Shown here in pieces: positions 1 through 12,216 of a DNA stretch of 64,000 bases (position 1 is the first letter of the stretch; every line of letters starts with the position of its first letter). The position numbers and the translations under genes were made by a program. Under the pieces are notes generated by a model. The model saw only the letters and a program-made list of their open reading frames with translations. It was not told the origin of the DNA and did not search any database. The stretch covers positions 953,363 through 1,017,362 of the forward strand of contig VXAU01002235.1 in assembly GCA_013399695.1 (NCBI GenBank), given 5' to 3'. The stretch comes from Formicarius rufipectus. Its lineage: Eukaryota; Chordata; Aves; Passeriformes; Formicariidae.

Positions 1-662
1 CAGGGCAGACTCACTAGGCTGGATGTTTTACCTCTATTGAGTCTCATCCTTCATCTTATCTATTATTTTACTGTTTCCTGGGCCAGTGAAACAGTTGCCT
101 TGGCATTTGTGCTGCTCCACCCCCGATATTGGTGCTGATCATTGCAAATCCACTGCACTCAGACAAGGGCAGATCCTTCCACCCAGGAATGGTTGGGGAG
201 AGGGATGTAACACATAGGGTCCTTCAGAAACACATGAAAAATGTTATTTTTGACCAATCTTTTTGACTGGCCCATAAAAATAAGGCCACTTAATTGAATA
301 TCATGAGTTAAGGCTAATCAAATATCAGGGAAACACATGATTATTATTCATAAACTGCAAGCTATTTGAATGTTTTCCTTCACTATGACTCAAACCCCTG
401 CCTTAGCATTTTCAGTTTAACCAGAAAAACCACTTCCTTCACAAGAAGGAGTTTACATAATCCACAATAATTTCAAAGAATCCCGAATACTGCAGTTTCC
501 TTTTTCCTCACAGCTCTCTCGGTTCACTACCTGGAACTTTCTACTTCCAGTCCTGTTCAGTGTCCCATCTGTTGCATATTTATCACGACCTTCTCATTTT
601 TGCCTTATTCTTGCAGCAAGCTAAAAACCAGTCAGTCAGTGGAAAATCCCCCAACAGAGAAA
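1..662. other. Downstream flank of TTC34, no gene seen
   Basis: Ordinary AT-leaning sequence follows the TTC34 stop. It probably includes the 3' UTR. I see no exon, recognisable repeat or canonical poly(A) signal on the gene strand. Confidence 0.5.
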
Positions 663-1181
663 TCAGTGTATGCTGCAGCCTGATGCCTCTCGCTTCAGTC
701 TTGTTTTCAGCCTTTGAAGCTCAGTGCTTTTATGAATTTGAAGCCCCCAGTCTGTGACTTTCCAGGCCTCTTCATAACGCTGCATTTCCAAGTGATGCTC
801 TGCAATCCTGTGAAAGGCTTTGGTCAAAGCCTCAGCTCCAGGGCTCTTGGTGATGCTGCCCAGAGCCACGGCGTGGTCCAGCTGCAGGGCCCCCATGTAC
901 TGCTGCACTGCTGCCTCCTCCCGAGCCAGGGCCAGCAGCAGGTGGCCCCTGCAGCAAAGGTCCTCCACACGTGTCCTCAGGCTGTGGCAGCCGTGGCCCT
1001 GGACCACTCTGTCCATGTCTCCTAAGGCTCCCTGGTACCTGCCCAGTAGCTGGAGGCAGGTGGCCCTGCGGCGCAGGAACCTGGGGCTGGCCCTGCCTGC
1101 CACCACGGCCAGGGAGTGATAGCCCAGGGCTTCCTCATACTGCTGTCCTTTCATCAGCACCTTTCCTTCCTGGGCTGCCAC
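663..1181 (-). CDS. TTC34: TTC34 terminal coding exon 7 (residues 867-1038)
   Basis: The acceptor GTCCCCACAG ends at 1182. The exon opens in phase 0 with Val-Ala-Ala-Gln-Glu-Gly and runs to TGA at 663-665. It holds at least three TPR-like units: QQYEEALGYHSLAV, GALGDMDRVVQ with its neighbours, and HLEMQRYEEAWKVTDWGL. The GTG at its first codon is internal to the gene and not a start. No canonical AATAAA occurs on the minus strand in the 662 bp after the stop, so the 3' UTR either continues outside the window or uses a variant signal. Confidence 0.88.
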   Translation of the reverse strand: MAAQEGKVLMKGQQYEEALGYHSLAVVAGRASPRFLRRRATCLQLLGRYQGALGDMDRVVQGHGCHSLRTRVEDLCCRGHLLLALAREEAAVQQYMGALQLDHAVALGSITKSPGAEALTKAFHRIAEHHLEMQRYEEAWKVTDWGLQIHKSTELQRLKTRLKREASGCSIH

Positions 1182-4100
1182 CTGTGGGGACAGAGTTACC
1201 TAATGTTAGTTATTAAAAGTGGAAAAAATGGGAAAATATCCAGTCTGGGCTGGTCACACGCACAGGCACTAAGAAATCTCAGTAACTTTTTCAGAAGTTG
1301 AAGGTCCATCTAGTTGGAGGATTAACTATAGATCTAGTTTTGCAGCCAAATGTAAAACTCTTGCATCAGTGGGGAACTTGCTGTTATCTCAGGAGTTTCT
1401 GAACTCTTTCCTCTTTGTTCTGGCATGTTCGGCTAAAAGTTTGTCAGGATTTGTTCTGAATGTGTTGACACTGCTCAGGAATGATGAACAGAAAACTGCA
1501 TGGACCAACCTCCCCACAAATGTTTGCATGTGCTAATAATGAAGGTTGGTCTCTGCTGAAGGAATAAAAGGCCTACTGATGTCTTGGTTAATCATTAATC
1601 TTGAATGCAAGAGAATTCTCTGCCCTTATCTGAAGGGAAAATCAACAGCAAGAAAATAGAGAAGGCAGAAAAAGCCACATAATTTTTAGGTTCAGGGAGG
1701 TCAATAACGAAAACTCCATTAGAACTATTTGCCTCAAATGGATTTCTCATTATTTCCTTTTATTGGTAATAAATAAAGCTTTTAACGTGCTGCAGCAGAG
1801 TGAATATTTAAGTTATAAACAAGGCTGCCACCAGCAGCTGGGGTCTTACAAAACGCCGAGCCAAACAAGCCAAGGCTTCGAGCAAATGATCAAGGTTTCC
1901 ATCACTCTCATTTCATGGGATAACACTTCCTTTTGGATGTTTTTAGCCCCCCAAAATCCAGTTAGCCCAGCCACTGTCTCAGTGGCCGCAGTGGGCAGTC
2001 AGGTCAGGTCTCCAGTCTCTTTGTGAGCCTTTTATTTTGGTTGACTCAGATCAGAATTGATTGTTGTTGAAGAGAACTGAGGAAAACAGGTCCTGGATGG
2101 AAGGGATTGATACTGAGGGTCAGGTCTGAGCACCTCATCTGAGACCAGTGGCCTGGAATAATTTAGCCACTCCTAATGGTTTGTGAGGAATCCTATCCCA
2201 GTCATTTTGTTATAATACACAAAATATATATAACAATATATCTACATTTTGCTATATAAATATAAAACCTTTATATAATCATATTTATTGAAGAGTCCCC
2301 CAGCTTCCACATACAGAAATAGCCATAGGATCCCTCCCCAGTTAGTGTCATCCCTGGCTTTAATAATTCTGGCCATAAATTGTAAGGCAGCCTCTCTAAA
2401 CACAGATATCTGTGTGTACATTTAAAGAGCAGCACATTTAGTTTGTCCTTTGAAATGTTTTTAAGGCAACCAGTTGAGGCAAGTGTTTCCTCAGTGGCAG
2501 GAGTTTAAGGGGGGATGGAGGTGGAATTGCAGCTGCATGTGAGGAGCATCCTGCCAAGAGATGATGTTTTTTTCCCTTAGAAATTCCAAAGTTCTAGATC
2601 ACATTGTTCCAGAGAACACAGTGCAGTTCCTCAAAATACCTTATGTTTGTGTAGTTAAATTGTCATTTTCAGTGTTTAAAGTGCACTTGTCTCAGTGGCA
2701 GAAGAAAGTACAATTGCTCTTGTTCTGCTGGATGACTAATCTAATGGTGGAGGTTTCAGTGCTAACAGGAGCACTTTGGGTTACTGCATCCCCAGCAATA
2801 TTGCATTAATATTGCATTAATTAACTGAGCCACTGCTTCCACTTCTTCACATTTCACTGGGAGTCCCTAAAGTAAACAAGCCACAGGATTCTACATTTCC
2901 TGACTTGGAGGAAAAAGTTCTTCAAACTTGTCACTAAACATTTGATTTTGGCTTCCTAATTCTGGTGCCACCTGGAAAGAGCTCTGCAGACCACAAGTGC
3001 CTGGTGGTTTGGGCTTCCTGGATTAGGTCTCTTTGTCCTTTTTTTTCCATCTATTTACCTCATGGAGTGATAAAGGAGAGAAGATACACACATTTTGGTG
3101 CTGGTTTTGGTTCCAGTCCTTCAGGACTGACCTTATCCTGCAAGTGACTAATGTTCAATTCCTTAGAAAGAAAAAGAGTGAGGAGTTTAATGGAGATGGA
3201 ATTATGGCCAAGGGTTAGTCCCTGAGCAGTAAATCCCAGCAGATGGGCTGATAATCACTGAGCTTTGGGAGAGGGTTGGATGCTCTCAGAACAGGCTTTC
3301 CTCCTTCACCTGCACATTCCAAGAAGGAATGTGGAATGACTTCACGACAGGCTGAGCCTCCAATTCTAACACAGACTATATAGTTTTAGAAAAACACCTT
3401 TGTAGGGGTGTGAATATTCTATGGCATGTCCACAGCCAGCAGAAAGTGCAGCTCTGAAGGTCTAATGAGGAGTTAGGAGCCCTCTGACTTAGGAAACCGA
3501 AGGGTTGAAGCTGCACTTGGAGCAGCAAACTCCCTTCCTGTGACCTTTTGCAGTTAAATCAATCTTTCAGATTCTTATTCCCATGTGGCTCTCCCAGTTG
3601 TTTACAAATCTCTGAGCATGGGACCCCTTAGACTAAAAATAACAGGAGAATTTCATGGCTTTGTTTTTCATGAAAAAAACCCGAGTACATCAAGAAGTTC
3701 TCTCCTTCCTCCACCCTTTCCTATTCAGCTTACCGGAGAATATTTTTAGCCTTTCAGAGCAGACTCCAGGATAATGAAGACACGTTTCTACAACCTCCAA
3801 ACCCTCCGAAACAATGCAGCAGAAATGCTGTTGTGCTGGAACGCTGAGCCTGAGGGCTGGTGGGAACCACTAAGGTCTGAGGCTGCATCCTCCTCACCTG
3901 TGAAATGGGGGCAGCAGGAAGAGCAGCCCCTCCCAGAGCTATAGCAGAGGTCAGCACTGGGGATTTGGGCACCAATTCTATCTGCAAGCTTTTATATTTT
4001 GGCTTTTATTGAGATCTTTCTTTCACTCACACAGTGGAATAACCTTGCAGGTCAAAGGAAGTGCCGCTGGGAAAGGCTTTGAGTCACTGGGCAGGTGAAT

Positions 4101-7100
4101 TAACCAGTTCCTTCCCCACCCCAGAAAGAAAATACTTATCCCTTGTCACAAAATACATATTAAATGAGAACAGGTGCTTGAGTTAAAGTGTTTACTCAGT
4201 TGAACAAAAGCACAAGATAAAAGAAAGTAAAGTTTTCTTTTTAATCTTCCAACACTGGCATTGAGCCCCAGTTTTGAAGTCAGTCCTGTCACCCCTATTC
4301 TCTCAAGCAGCAGAGAAACCTTTCATTTATTCATTTCAAGACACAAATGAAGTGCCTCTCCCATTTTAAAGGTTTCACTTGGGTTCTGACACATCGCTTA
4401 AGCTACAGAAAAATTAACTCGGAGTCTTTTTTCTTCTTTCTCTTTTTTCTTTTCTTTTAAGAACAGCCCTCCTGTGTTGACTCAGAAAGCAGCAGGACTG
4501 GATTTAACCGTAAGACTTCCCCAGAGAAGGAGTGATATGGCAGTAAGGGAAATTCAGCTGTAAAATGCATCTTCATTTATAGACACCTCCTCAGGGCCTC
4601 CATAGTCACAGTCTCAATTGTACCTTTATCAGCTTTCTAAAGTGGGAGATTGCAAATTGGCTCTGCAATCTTCACTCTTCCCCATAAGACTGAACTTGTT
4701 CCATTATTTAGAAGAAAGGGGCTCTTTTCTCTGTAATGGGGCACGTCTGGGGACTGGTAAATTAACACTTGTTTACTTATATCCTCCTGCTGTTTTGTTA
4801 AAATACATCCCAAGTACTCCACTCGATGCATTAAGTATGTCAGCATGTTGTTTGTTTTATAACCTGGGAGAGAGCATAACAATATAAGTTCTCACCAGGG
4901 TGCACACTGGCCCCAAATTGAATCAAAGGAAGCAAAGTGCTTCTCAGAACACGGAGCTTCTGGGTAATCAGAATTGCAGATGCTTGAGTGAGTGTTAAAA
5001 CTCCTCACCATCAATCTGAACTTCTCCTGTCTTATTACTGGAGATTCTTTCTCAGAGCTGGGTGTACTTTGGAGGAGAAATTTGAAAAAATGCCGACTAA
5101 CACATAACTGGGTGGATTGGAGCAATATGCCATTGTTGTGTTAAATAGTTTTAGCCAACATCAAAGGGACAAATGTTATACAATTGGGAATATATTTAAA
5201 ATTCTAAATGTTACACAAAAAAATCAGAAAAGATTGAAGCATTTAAGGGGATTGAATTGAAATCTTCAGTTTCATTTCATCAAGAAAATGAGCAAGACAT
5301 GAATTCTCTTTCCCCAGAAGCCATCCAAGAGCACCTTGTGTTCCATAGAGTACAACGCTGGCACTGATCCTGTTAGATCTCTGCCTGCTGCCCCTCACAT
5401 CCCCTGAATTAGAGTTTGGGGATTAAGGAGGTCTCATGCCAAGGAGACCAACAAGAAATGCCCTCAAGTGTTGAGATGTGGAAAAGATGAATTATCAGAG
5501 ACTAAAGCAAAGTCACTGCAATGAAAGTTTGGCTCCAACTCCCTGATCTGGCTGAGGAAGAAGCCAATTTGTTCTTCCTTGACCTGATAAAAGGTCTTCC
5601 CACACACTTAGGTTCAAGACAATGCAGGGAATAAAAACTCTGCAGCCTGATTTTGCTTCCCATTTCTTCCCCCACTGAATCCACAGAGGTGGCATCAGAA
5701 GAGGGATTGTACCTGAGCAAGCTGCTGCTGTTGCTTGGTGTCTATGAAGTTCAGGAGAAATTCCAGCTCCCTTTCATCTCTCTGGGCCAGGACACTGAAG
5801 GAGTGAGCTGCCCCTGCCACGTTCCTCCTCTTCAGCTGCAGCACAGCCAGTCGTGCTCTGGCAAAGTCCTCAGCAGGACAGTGGCCAAACGCTCCCTGAA
5901 GGTGGGTAAGGGCCTCCTCATACCTTCCTGTTGGGTGACACCAGGAACAAGCCACATAACCCATTCCATGTGGAGAAAGACACCAAGAAAACTCACTAAA
6001 GTAGGATTTAGGAAGCCTGTCCACAGCTAAAGATGTTAATTCCTTCAGACTCTTCCCCCAAACATTTCCAGACTTCTCTTGAGAAGTTCTATCGAGCAAC
6101 ACACTTGTCGTTTAACATTCACTCTCTTATAACTTACTGCTCCTTCAATGAGTGTGATCAGCTGTGTCAGAGGATTGGAACTTACCATTTGCAATCAAAA
6201 CATCTGTGTAGAAGATGTGATACTGTGCAGCCTTGCAGATTTTAATCAGAGCTTTTGCAATCGTGAGAAGATCCTTGAGGGTTTCTTCTTTTGAAAGGTC
6301 TTTGGTAGCCACGAGCTGGGTCAGCACAGCCCTGCCATGCTGAAGGAGCCATCCAGTGACCAACCTTTGGGCTTCACTCTTCAAGGACAGGATTGCTGGG
6401 ATGACTGCTCCTGCCTCCACCTTCAGTGCTGAGATCAAATCTTGCACTGCCTCCTATGGAAAAATAGCACCAAGGAATGAAATGGAAGCAACAACTAAAC
6501 ATCAGTCATTTGTCCTTTCAGTTCTCTGCTGCCCCACAGGAGATCTTTGCTCTTCCCTGTCCTTGTCCTGCATCTTTTCCATTTCAAAGCTGTTAGAAGA
6601 GCATGAAGGCAGGTTAGAATGGCTGTTTGCAAAGTGTTTGGAAGTCCTTGGGTTGTCATTGAAAACCATGACTAAGGTTTAGTTTTTCCTCTCTCTAGGC
6701 TTGGGAAAACAAATCAGTAATGTCAGGTGGGCTGCTTGTACACCCAGCCGAAGCCAGAGCCTTTCACTGCCCAGATTCTGTAAGAAACTTCATTTCAGTG
6801 AGTCCATAACAAATCCTGTGATGCCTTACACTAATATTGTTTAATACCCTCAGAAAAATCACCAGCAAATCAGCGCAGTGGAAATACCTTCTGCTGCCTC
6901 AGAGCAAGGAAAACGAATCCTCGGCCACTCAGAGCCTGCACGTTCCTGGGGTCCTCCTTTAGGATGGCATTGAAGTCAAAAATAGCAGTTTTCATCAGCC
7001 CCAGGCGCCCATAACATCGAGCCCTGCTGAGGAGGCAATCCCCAGCATCACCACCTGGAGGAGAGGGATGCAGCCTCGGTTACTGGAGGGAGACCCACAG

Positions 7101-10100
7101 GAAGCTGTAGAAAAAGCTCCCTTGGCCTGAGGATACTTGAGGAAGTACAATGAGAGTACTTAGCTGGAAGTTTCCTCTATTTTTTTTATGAGATAAGTGG
7201 AATTCTTTTCTCATACCATCAGTTCTGAGTTGAAAGGAAAAAAGAATCTGTGTCAGGTTGGAACAGGAGCAGTACAAATAAAAGAAAAAGCTCTAAGAGG
7301 GAGATCTGTGGATATATGAGAGTGGAGTCACAAAGCCATTTGGCTGTTTTCATAAAGTGGAGTCAGAATCACAGAACAGTTTGGGTTGGAAGGAACCATA
7401 AAGAATCCAACCCCCTGCCATGGGCAGGGAAGGTACACTTTGTTTGGGATAAATGAGTAGTCCAGAAGGGACTGACTAATTCCCTGCCAGAATTAATATG
7501 CACTGGGATCTGGGATGCTAAGCTTTTTTTCTCCTCTGCTTTCACATAAGTGCTGCCCAAATAAACACATAGAGCTGACAGTGAAAATCCTGGTCCATCC
7601 ACTCCCTGGCTGCAGAGCATTTATCTTCCTGCCATCCACATGCCCCTTCCTTTCAAGGCAATTTCAATAAGGATCTTAACATGCCCAGGGTTGCAATCCA
7701 TAACTATGGCATCCCAATACTGGATGATAAATCATCAGTGCCACTGGAAATATGTTTTCACAGGGAGGTCAGCAAATGCAGCTGCCTACAGAGATGAACC
7801 AGCAGACAGTCTCCAAGCAATTCTGTTACGGTAATGAGGCTTTTCCCCCTCCTGATATGCTCCAAAACTTCTGTACCAAAGGTTATTATCACTCTGGAGC
7901 TCGACCAATTGGCTCCTGTAAAGACAATATCCATTTCTTAACAAGCATCTGTTCCAGCAGGTGGGGAGCTGATAAGCTGGAACGCACAGGCTGTGAAATG
8001 GAACCATCTCCAAGCAATCAACAGGGTTTTTTTCCATTTTCATGAGCCAGTCTCTCTTCTCCTCAATGCTGCTGTCATAACATTTGCTCAGAGTGAAAGG
8101 CAGATTTCCATACAAACATGGTTTTACTTGGAACATGCCAGAAGCATTTCCACGTCAGCCTGATCTCTCTCCTCAGAAAAAGCTTGGACAGTGTCAGTGG
8201 CTGCATTCACTCTTTGTACTGGAACTACACGGGCTGGGCTTTCTGGCATGCAAAGAAAAGGGGCTGATGTCCCTGTAGAACTGAACAATTGTAACCCATT
8301 TGAAGGAATTCACAAATTATTTACTTATTTATTTTTAATTGCACCTTTTCATGATCCAGATGAGCCTGAAGTTTCAGTCCTCTCACTAGGGTCATGAAAG
8401 ACAAGAACTGGCTGGACATTCTGTTCTGCCCACTGACCTGATTTCCCCTAGAAGCCAATCTCCATTGGTACCTCAATGCCCTACCTGCAGCAATGATGGC
8501 AAAGGACAGGTAGGCAATGGCCTCTTTGATGTGAACATCCTCCTGGTGGCTCTTCAGGATGGCCAGGGCTTGGAAATAGCAGTGGGTTTGCATCAGCTTC
8601 CTGTCCTCATCTTTGAAAATGTCCATGATTGGCAGGAGGCATGAGGTGTCTCCAGTTCTGATCACTCTCTGTAGCAGCTTAACAGTGGAGGAGGAAAAGG
8701 CAGCAGAGAAAGACTTGCATGAGGAGATATGAAGTTGTATTAAGCTGCCTGGTGAGACCAGTCTGCTCTTATCCATCACTTCCCCACCTTCCCCTGGGGC
8801 TTCTCTCATTTACCTCCTCACCTGGCTCTACTGTAAATGCATGTTGGAGAAAACATCAATTCTTATCTTTTTTCACCACCACTCCAGCTGTGGAAACAAT
8901 TGTGGGGAAATACATGGTGCTGCCTGCTTTGCTTTGGGGAGCATCTAGTCCAGATTGGCAGGGAAGTGTCTGTATAAATACTGCTGAACCACGGGAGGAT
9001 TGCCCCAAAAATAGAACATTTGCGTAAAACAGGAGGGTTCCAGTGACGCCTTTAGCCTGTAAAATCAAAACTAGTGAATTAATGAAGGATGAGGGAAGTG
9101 CTGTGCCTTTTTTGGTATTGTTATTTGGAATCTGGAAAGAGTATGGATTCAAATCCACAAACTAGTGTCCTCCTGGAAAAGAATCTTGCCTGACTTACAG
9201 TATCTTTGCCTCCATTCACTGCAGTGAGATTCAGAAGCACGTTTTTACTACATTTCCTGTGTAACTGAATTAAAAAGTGTTTTCTACAGTAAAGGTGCTC
9301 TGCAGGTACTGGATATTCAAATCTGAGCCAGGGAAATGACGACAAGAAAAAGGTTATCCTGATGCACCAGACACAACTATTGAAATTACTACTTTCTCTG
9401 TTCTAGTGATAGATAAAAGTGTTTGGCTTCTGACATTTATTTTTGAGATAAAAACATTTTGAAGAGGAATTTCTGGTGACATATGTTCCATGGAGAACTT
9501 GCTGCAGATAGGAATCCAACCTCAAGGGCAGCATATGGACTCTAATAAAGCTTTGTCATTCATTAACAGCCTTCCCAAAGGCAGCAAATTATTCCAAACT
9601 TTTAGTTTTCATAGGGAGCAGTGAAGTGGGAACAGGAAAACCTTCCTCTTTATGGTTAGCAGAATTTATGTGGCATTTTAAAAAATGCAATAGTTCCCTC
9701 TGATGGCAGAACCTGGGAATTCAGCTTTGCAATCCTCGGTAGGAGAACCAAACGTGCTGGAATGTCCTCCACGGTTCCAAGCACAAGTGATTAGCATTAA
9801 GGAGAGAAAACTGCAGGCTGATATTGGCGGGTTTGTGTCTTTGCCCGCCCTCCTCTCCAATGTTTCATTAAGATAATCAGTGAGGTGGCACTTCTGCCTC
9901 CCTTTCTCCAGGGGAAAATTACCAATGCCATAATACTGTCCCCAGGGGCAGGATGCTCTGCCTGGTTAAAGTCTCTGCTGGAAGGAGTCATTAAATAGCA
10001 TGTGAGGAAGGGACTGGATTCAGAGTCCTTGTGTGGCCTGTGCTGCAGGCAGAAGGTCCTGTGATCCTGTGACACTTCTCAGGCTTTTGTTTAGACCTTA

Positions 10101-12216
10101 AAAGGTCTGCTGGAGGTTGAACCACCGAAACTTCTCATGGGCTTCAAGTTTCACTGCATCAACAGCTTTCACAGTTGCTGTTCATGGACCTTCTAACAGC
10201 AAAAAGTTTAGTTCTAAAACTGAAATGAACCCAAACCACTGAGAATGAGGATTAATCTGTAATTTCATTGTGTTCTGGGATGAGCAGCACCAAGTCAGCC
10301 AAATGCAGCTGCTCAGGAGGGAACGACCCTGGAGATGGAGCTTTGCCAGGTGCTCCTTACCTGGTTTCCATCCTGCACAAACCCTTTCCTGAGCTGCAGC
10401 AGTGCCAGTCTGGCCAGGACAGGAGCTCTGTGGGGGTTTCTGGAGAGGGCCAGTGAGAGCAGCCTGTGGGCTTCCTCTGCACGGCCCATCTGGTACAGGG
10501 CATCAGCACAAAGGATCCGAGAGGTCTCGTCAGCAGTGTCCAGCTCCACCAAGAGACAGGCCAGCTGGAAAACCCCAGGGGCATCTCTGGAGGGGAAAGA
10601 CCAACAAAACAAACCACCTTCAAGGTTAGGAATCTGCCCAGCATTATTCCATTTTCTGGAAATGAACTGAGCTGAACTCCTGGGTACCTCTTCTTCTGGA
10701 GCATCCTCTGTCCTTCCTCCTGGAGAACTTTCAGCAGCAGCCCTCTCTGGTTCCATGGCACATAGGACTTGATGGTGAGGATGGTTTCTTCCAGCTTTAA
10801 CTGGCAAGCTGTGACATAATCCAAGGCTGCCAGGTAAGAGCTGCCACCAGAAACACGGATGAGCCCACGCCCACACAGGGCTTTAACGCAGCTGTTGGGG
10901 TGTGGGGAGTCGTGCTCAATGACCTTCTGAAAGTCCTGCAGGGCTTGCTGATGCTCCTGGGCGTGGAGGGAGCAGAACCCTCGCAGTACCAGGAGGGTGT
11001 TGTGGTATGTTTTCTGCTCTGCTGCCAGGAGCTGGTCACAGATGCCCAGGGCAGCTCCGGGGTGCCCCTGCAGGAGCTGGCAGTCTGCCAGCCGGACCCT
11101 GAGCTCCCGATGGGACCCTGGGCAGAGCTGGAGGAGGAACTGGATCGTCTGGATGACAGGAGGGAGCAGTTCAGTACCGTGATTGCCCCTGAGCTCAGTT
11201 CGAGCACGCACAGCCTCCCTGTATGCTGCAAACTTCATCTCCAGGACAGTTCTAGCCTGCTCCTCAACCTTCTCAGTGTCCTGTGGCGAGAAAAGCTCCT
11301 CAAAGTGTTTCACGGCCTGGGCAGGGTTTGCTGCAAAGGCTTCTGTTAAATCCTGAATCATTTCCTGCATCCATCCACCCAGGAAGAAGTAGGCAGCAGC
11401 CCGTTCCAAGAGCAGCCCCAAAACTGTCTCATGTCTGAGAGGATCAGCTGAGAAGCCCTTGAGGGCCCTGGTACAAACTGCCACACACTCCTGGAATTTG
11501 CCTGTTTTTAAGAGGTAAGCTGCCTGCACCCTGCAGACCCAGACATCCCCCGGGGCCACTGCACCCAGGAACCTATAGCAGTTGCCCAGCCACTGGTCCA
11601 AGGAACTGCAGTCTGGGCTTTCCTTCTGGCACGCTGAGAGATAATTAGAGAAGGCCTGGATGACCTGTGGGAGGTGCTCCCTTTGCCTCCTGCACACGTA
11701 GTCCACTGCCTCTGCCCCGTGCAGCACAAAGGCTTGGACATATCCTGCAACAGCCTCCCTGAGCTGTGTCCCTGCCAGCACCAATGCCAAGGCCCTCAGC
11801 AGCAGCAGCTCCATGGGATGCCTTGGGTCAGCCAGGAGCAGGACATTGCATCTGCTCACCACCTCCTCAGAGCATCCTCGCCAGAGCAGGGCCTCCAGCT
11901 TGTACAGCGTGGACACTTCGTTGTTTGGGCTTAAGGTGGAGAGGAAGAGGGCAGCTATTCCCACACCGAGGGAGACAAAGGCCAAGTTCCTGCTCTGGAT
12001 CTTGGGGATCTGCTTCTCTCCTCTGCACCACACCTCCAGCGTGGCTATCACCTGCTCCCAGAGCCTGTTGTCCATGGAGTTCACCCTCTGCACTGCTGTG
12101 GGGGCGCAGCAGCTGAAGGCAGCCAGGTAGAAAGCAGTGGCTGCAGGTAAGTCCTGCTGGGCGAGGTGGTGGTCACCTTCTCCACAGAGCAGTGCAGCGA
12201 GCTCCTCGGGGGACAT
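663..12216 (-). CDS. TTC34: TTC34, tetratricopeptide repeat protein 34 (complete, 7 coding exons)
   Basis: Joining minus-strand exons 12216-10688, 10586-10361, 8677-8485, 7054-6888, 6453-6186, 5927-5713 and 1181-663 gives an uninterrupted frame of 1,038 codons plus TGA (663-665). All six introns have GT-AG ends and matching phases. The start is ATG at 12216 (A at -3), the first ATG after an in-frame upstream TGA. The protein is a mostly helical repeat protein. TPR-like helix pairs are visible near residues 258-300, 369-439, 442-473, 528-561, 653-704 and 796-830, and again in the last exon after residue 867 (for example GQQYEEALGYHSLAV and RYEEAWKV). There is no signal peptide, membrane segment or catalytic motif, so a cytosolic scaffold or adaptor role is inferred. 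The overall layout and the C-terminal end (KTRLKREASGC) match what I know of TTC34. Partners and function are not well established. No frameshift or missing exon was seen. Confidence 0.88.
1182..5712 (-). other. TTC34 intron between coding exons 6 and 7
   Basis: This 4.5-kb intron is the longest in the gene. It contains an AT-rich stretch with TATATA runs near 2210-2285 and otherwise nothing I can name. Short frames inside it lack splice-supported or TPR-like content. Confidence 0.7.
5713..5927 (-). CDS. TTC34: TTC34 coding exon 6 (residues 795-866)
   Basis: The acceptor CACCCAACAG ends at 5928 and the donor is CAG|GTACAA with GT at 5712-5711. The first two bases complete a Gly codon, giving GRYEEALTHLQGAF, a typical TPR helix A. 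The next helices contain ARARLAVLQLKRRNVAGAA. It ends in phase 0 after a glutamine-rich stretch (KQQQQLAQ). Confidence 0.87.
6186..6453 (-). CDS. TTC34: TTC34 coding exon 5 (residues 706-794)
   Basis: The acceptor TTTTTCCATAG ends at 6454 and the donor ATG|GTAAGT has GT at 6185-6184, a near-perfect U1 match, leaving phase 1. It begins EAVQDLISALKVEAGAVIPA and is helical throughout, including KDLLTIAKALIKICKAAQYH, but it is a poor match to the TPR consensus. Confidence 0.87.
6888..7054 (-). CDS. TTC34: TTC34 coding exon 4 (residues 650-705)
   Basis: The acceptor CTCCAG ends at 7055 and the donor is AAG|GTATTT with GT at 6887-6886. With the phase-1 G carried over, it reads Gly-Gly-Asp-Ala-Gly-Asp-Cys and on through a canonical TPR (SRARCYGRLGLMKTAIFDF, ILKEDPRNVQALSGRGFVF). 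There is no in-frame ATG-initiated ORF of usable length here, so the exon was recovered by splice phase and TPR signature. Confidence 0.87.
7055..8484 (-). other. TTC34 intron between coding exons 3 and 4
   Basis: This 1.4-kb intron contains one short CR1 tail (7365-7431) and no other recognisable feature. Confidence 0.75.
7365..7431 (-). mobile_element. CR1 LINE 3' fragment
   Basis: The plus strand reads AGAATCACAGAACAGTTTGG, then GTTGGAAGGAACC and CCTGCCATGGGCAGGGA. This is the reverse complement of a CR1 3' tail, so the element lies on the minus strand. It is about 67 bp, severely 5'-truncated and intronic. Confidence 0.8.
8485..8677 (-). CDS. TTC34: TTC34 coding exon 3 (residues 586-649)
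   Basis: The acceptor is a pyrimidine-rich tract ending TTAAG at 8678. An alternative CAG 9 nt further in ends at 8669 and would remove the first three residues (LLQ). The donor is CAG|GTAGGG with GT at 8484-8483, leaving phase 1. It encodes helical sequence, including CYFQALAILKSH and KEAIAYLSFAIIAAG, consistent with degenerate TPRs. Confidence 0.85.
8678..10360 (-). other. TTC34 intron between coding exons 2 and 3
   Basis: This 1.7-kb intron shows no repeat or RNA gene that I can recognise. Confidence 0.7.
10361..10586 (-). CDS. TTC34: TTC34 coding exon 2 (residues 510-585)
   Basis: The acceptor CCCCTCCAG ends at 10587 and the donor GTAAGG begins at 10360. The first base completes the split Arg codon (AG|A) from the preceding exon, and the exon ends in phase 0. 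It encodes one clear TPR, with ADALYQMGRAEEAHRLL followed by a helix ending SRNP. The intron separating it from coding exon 1 is only 101 bp. Confidence 0.87.
10688..12216 (-). CDS. TTC34: TTC34 coding exon 1 (residues 1-510)
   Basis: This is the largest exon, encoding the N-terminal half, which starts MSPEELAALLCGEGDHHLAQ. It ends AAG-AG at 10688, followed by donor GTACCC (10687-10682), a weak donor because GTACCC departs from GTAAGT. The same exon extends into 5' UTR up to a good acceptor at 12271-12272 (TGTTTTGCAG), so the exon as a whole is probably 12270-10688. It is rich in helix-forming repeats. The clearest TPR-like units are at residues 369-401 and 404-439. Confidence 0.88.

Noticed and set aside
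714..1119. Plus-strand frames opposite the last TTC34 exon
   Set aside because: Shadows of the minus-strand coding exon. The opposite frame has TPR-like content and correct splice sites.
10797..11934. Frames of up to 149 codons on either strand overlapping TTC34 coding exon 1
   Set aside because: Out-of-frame or antisense shadows of the 622-codon open frame.
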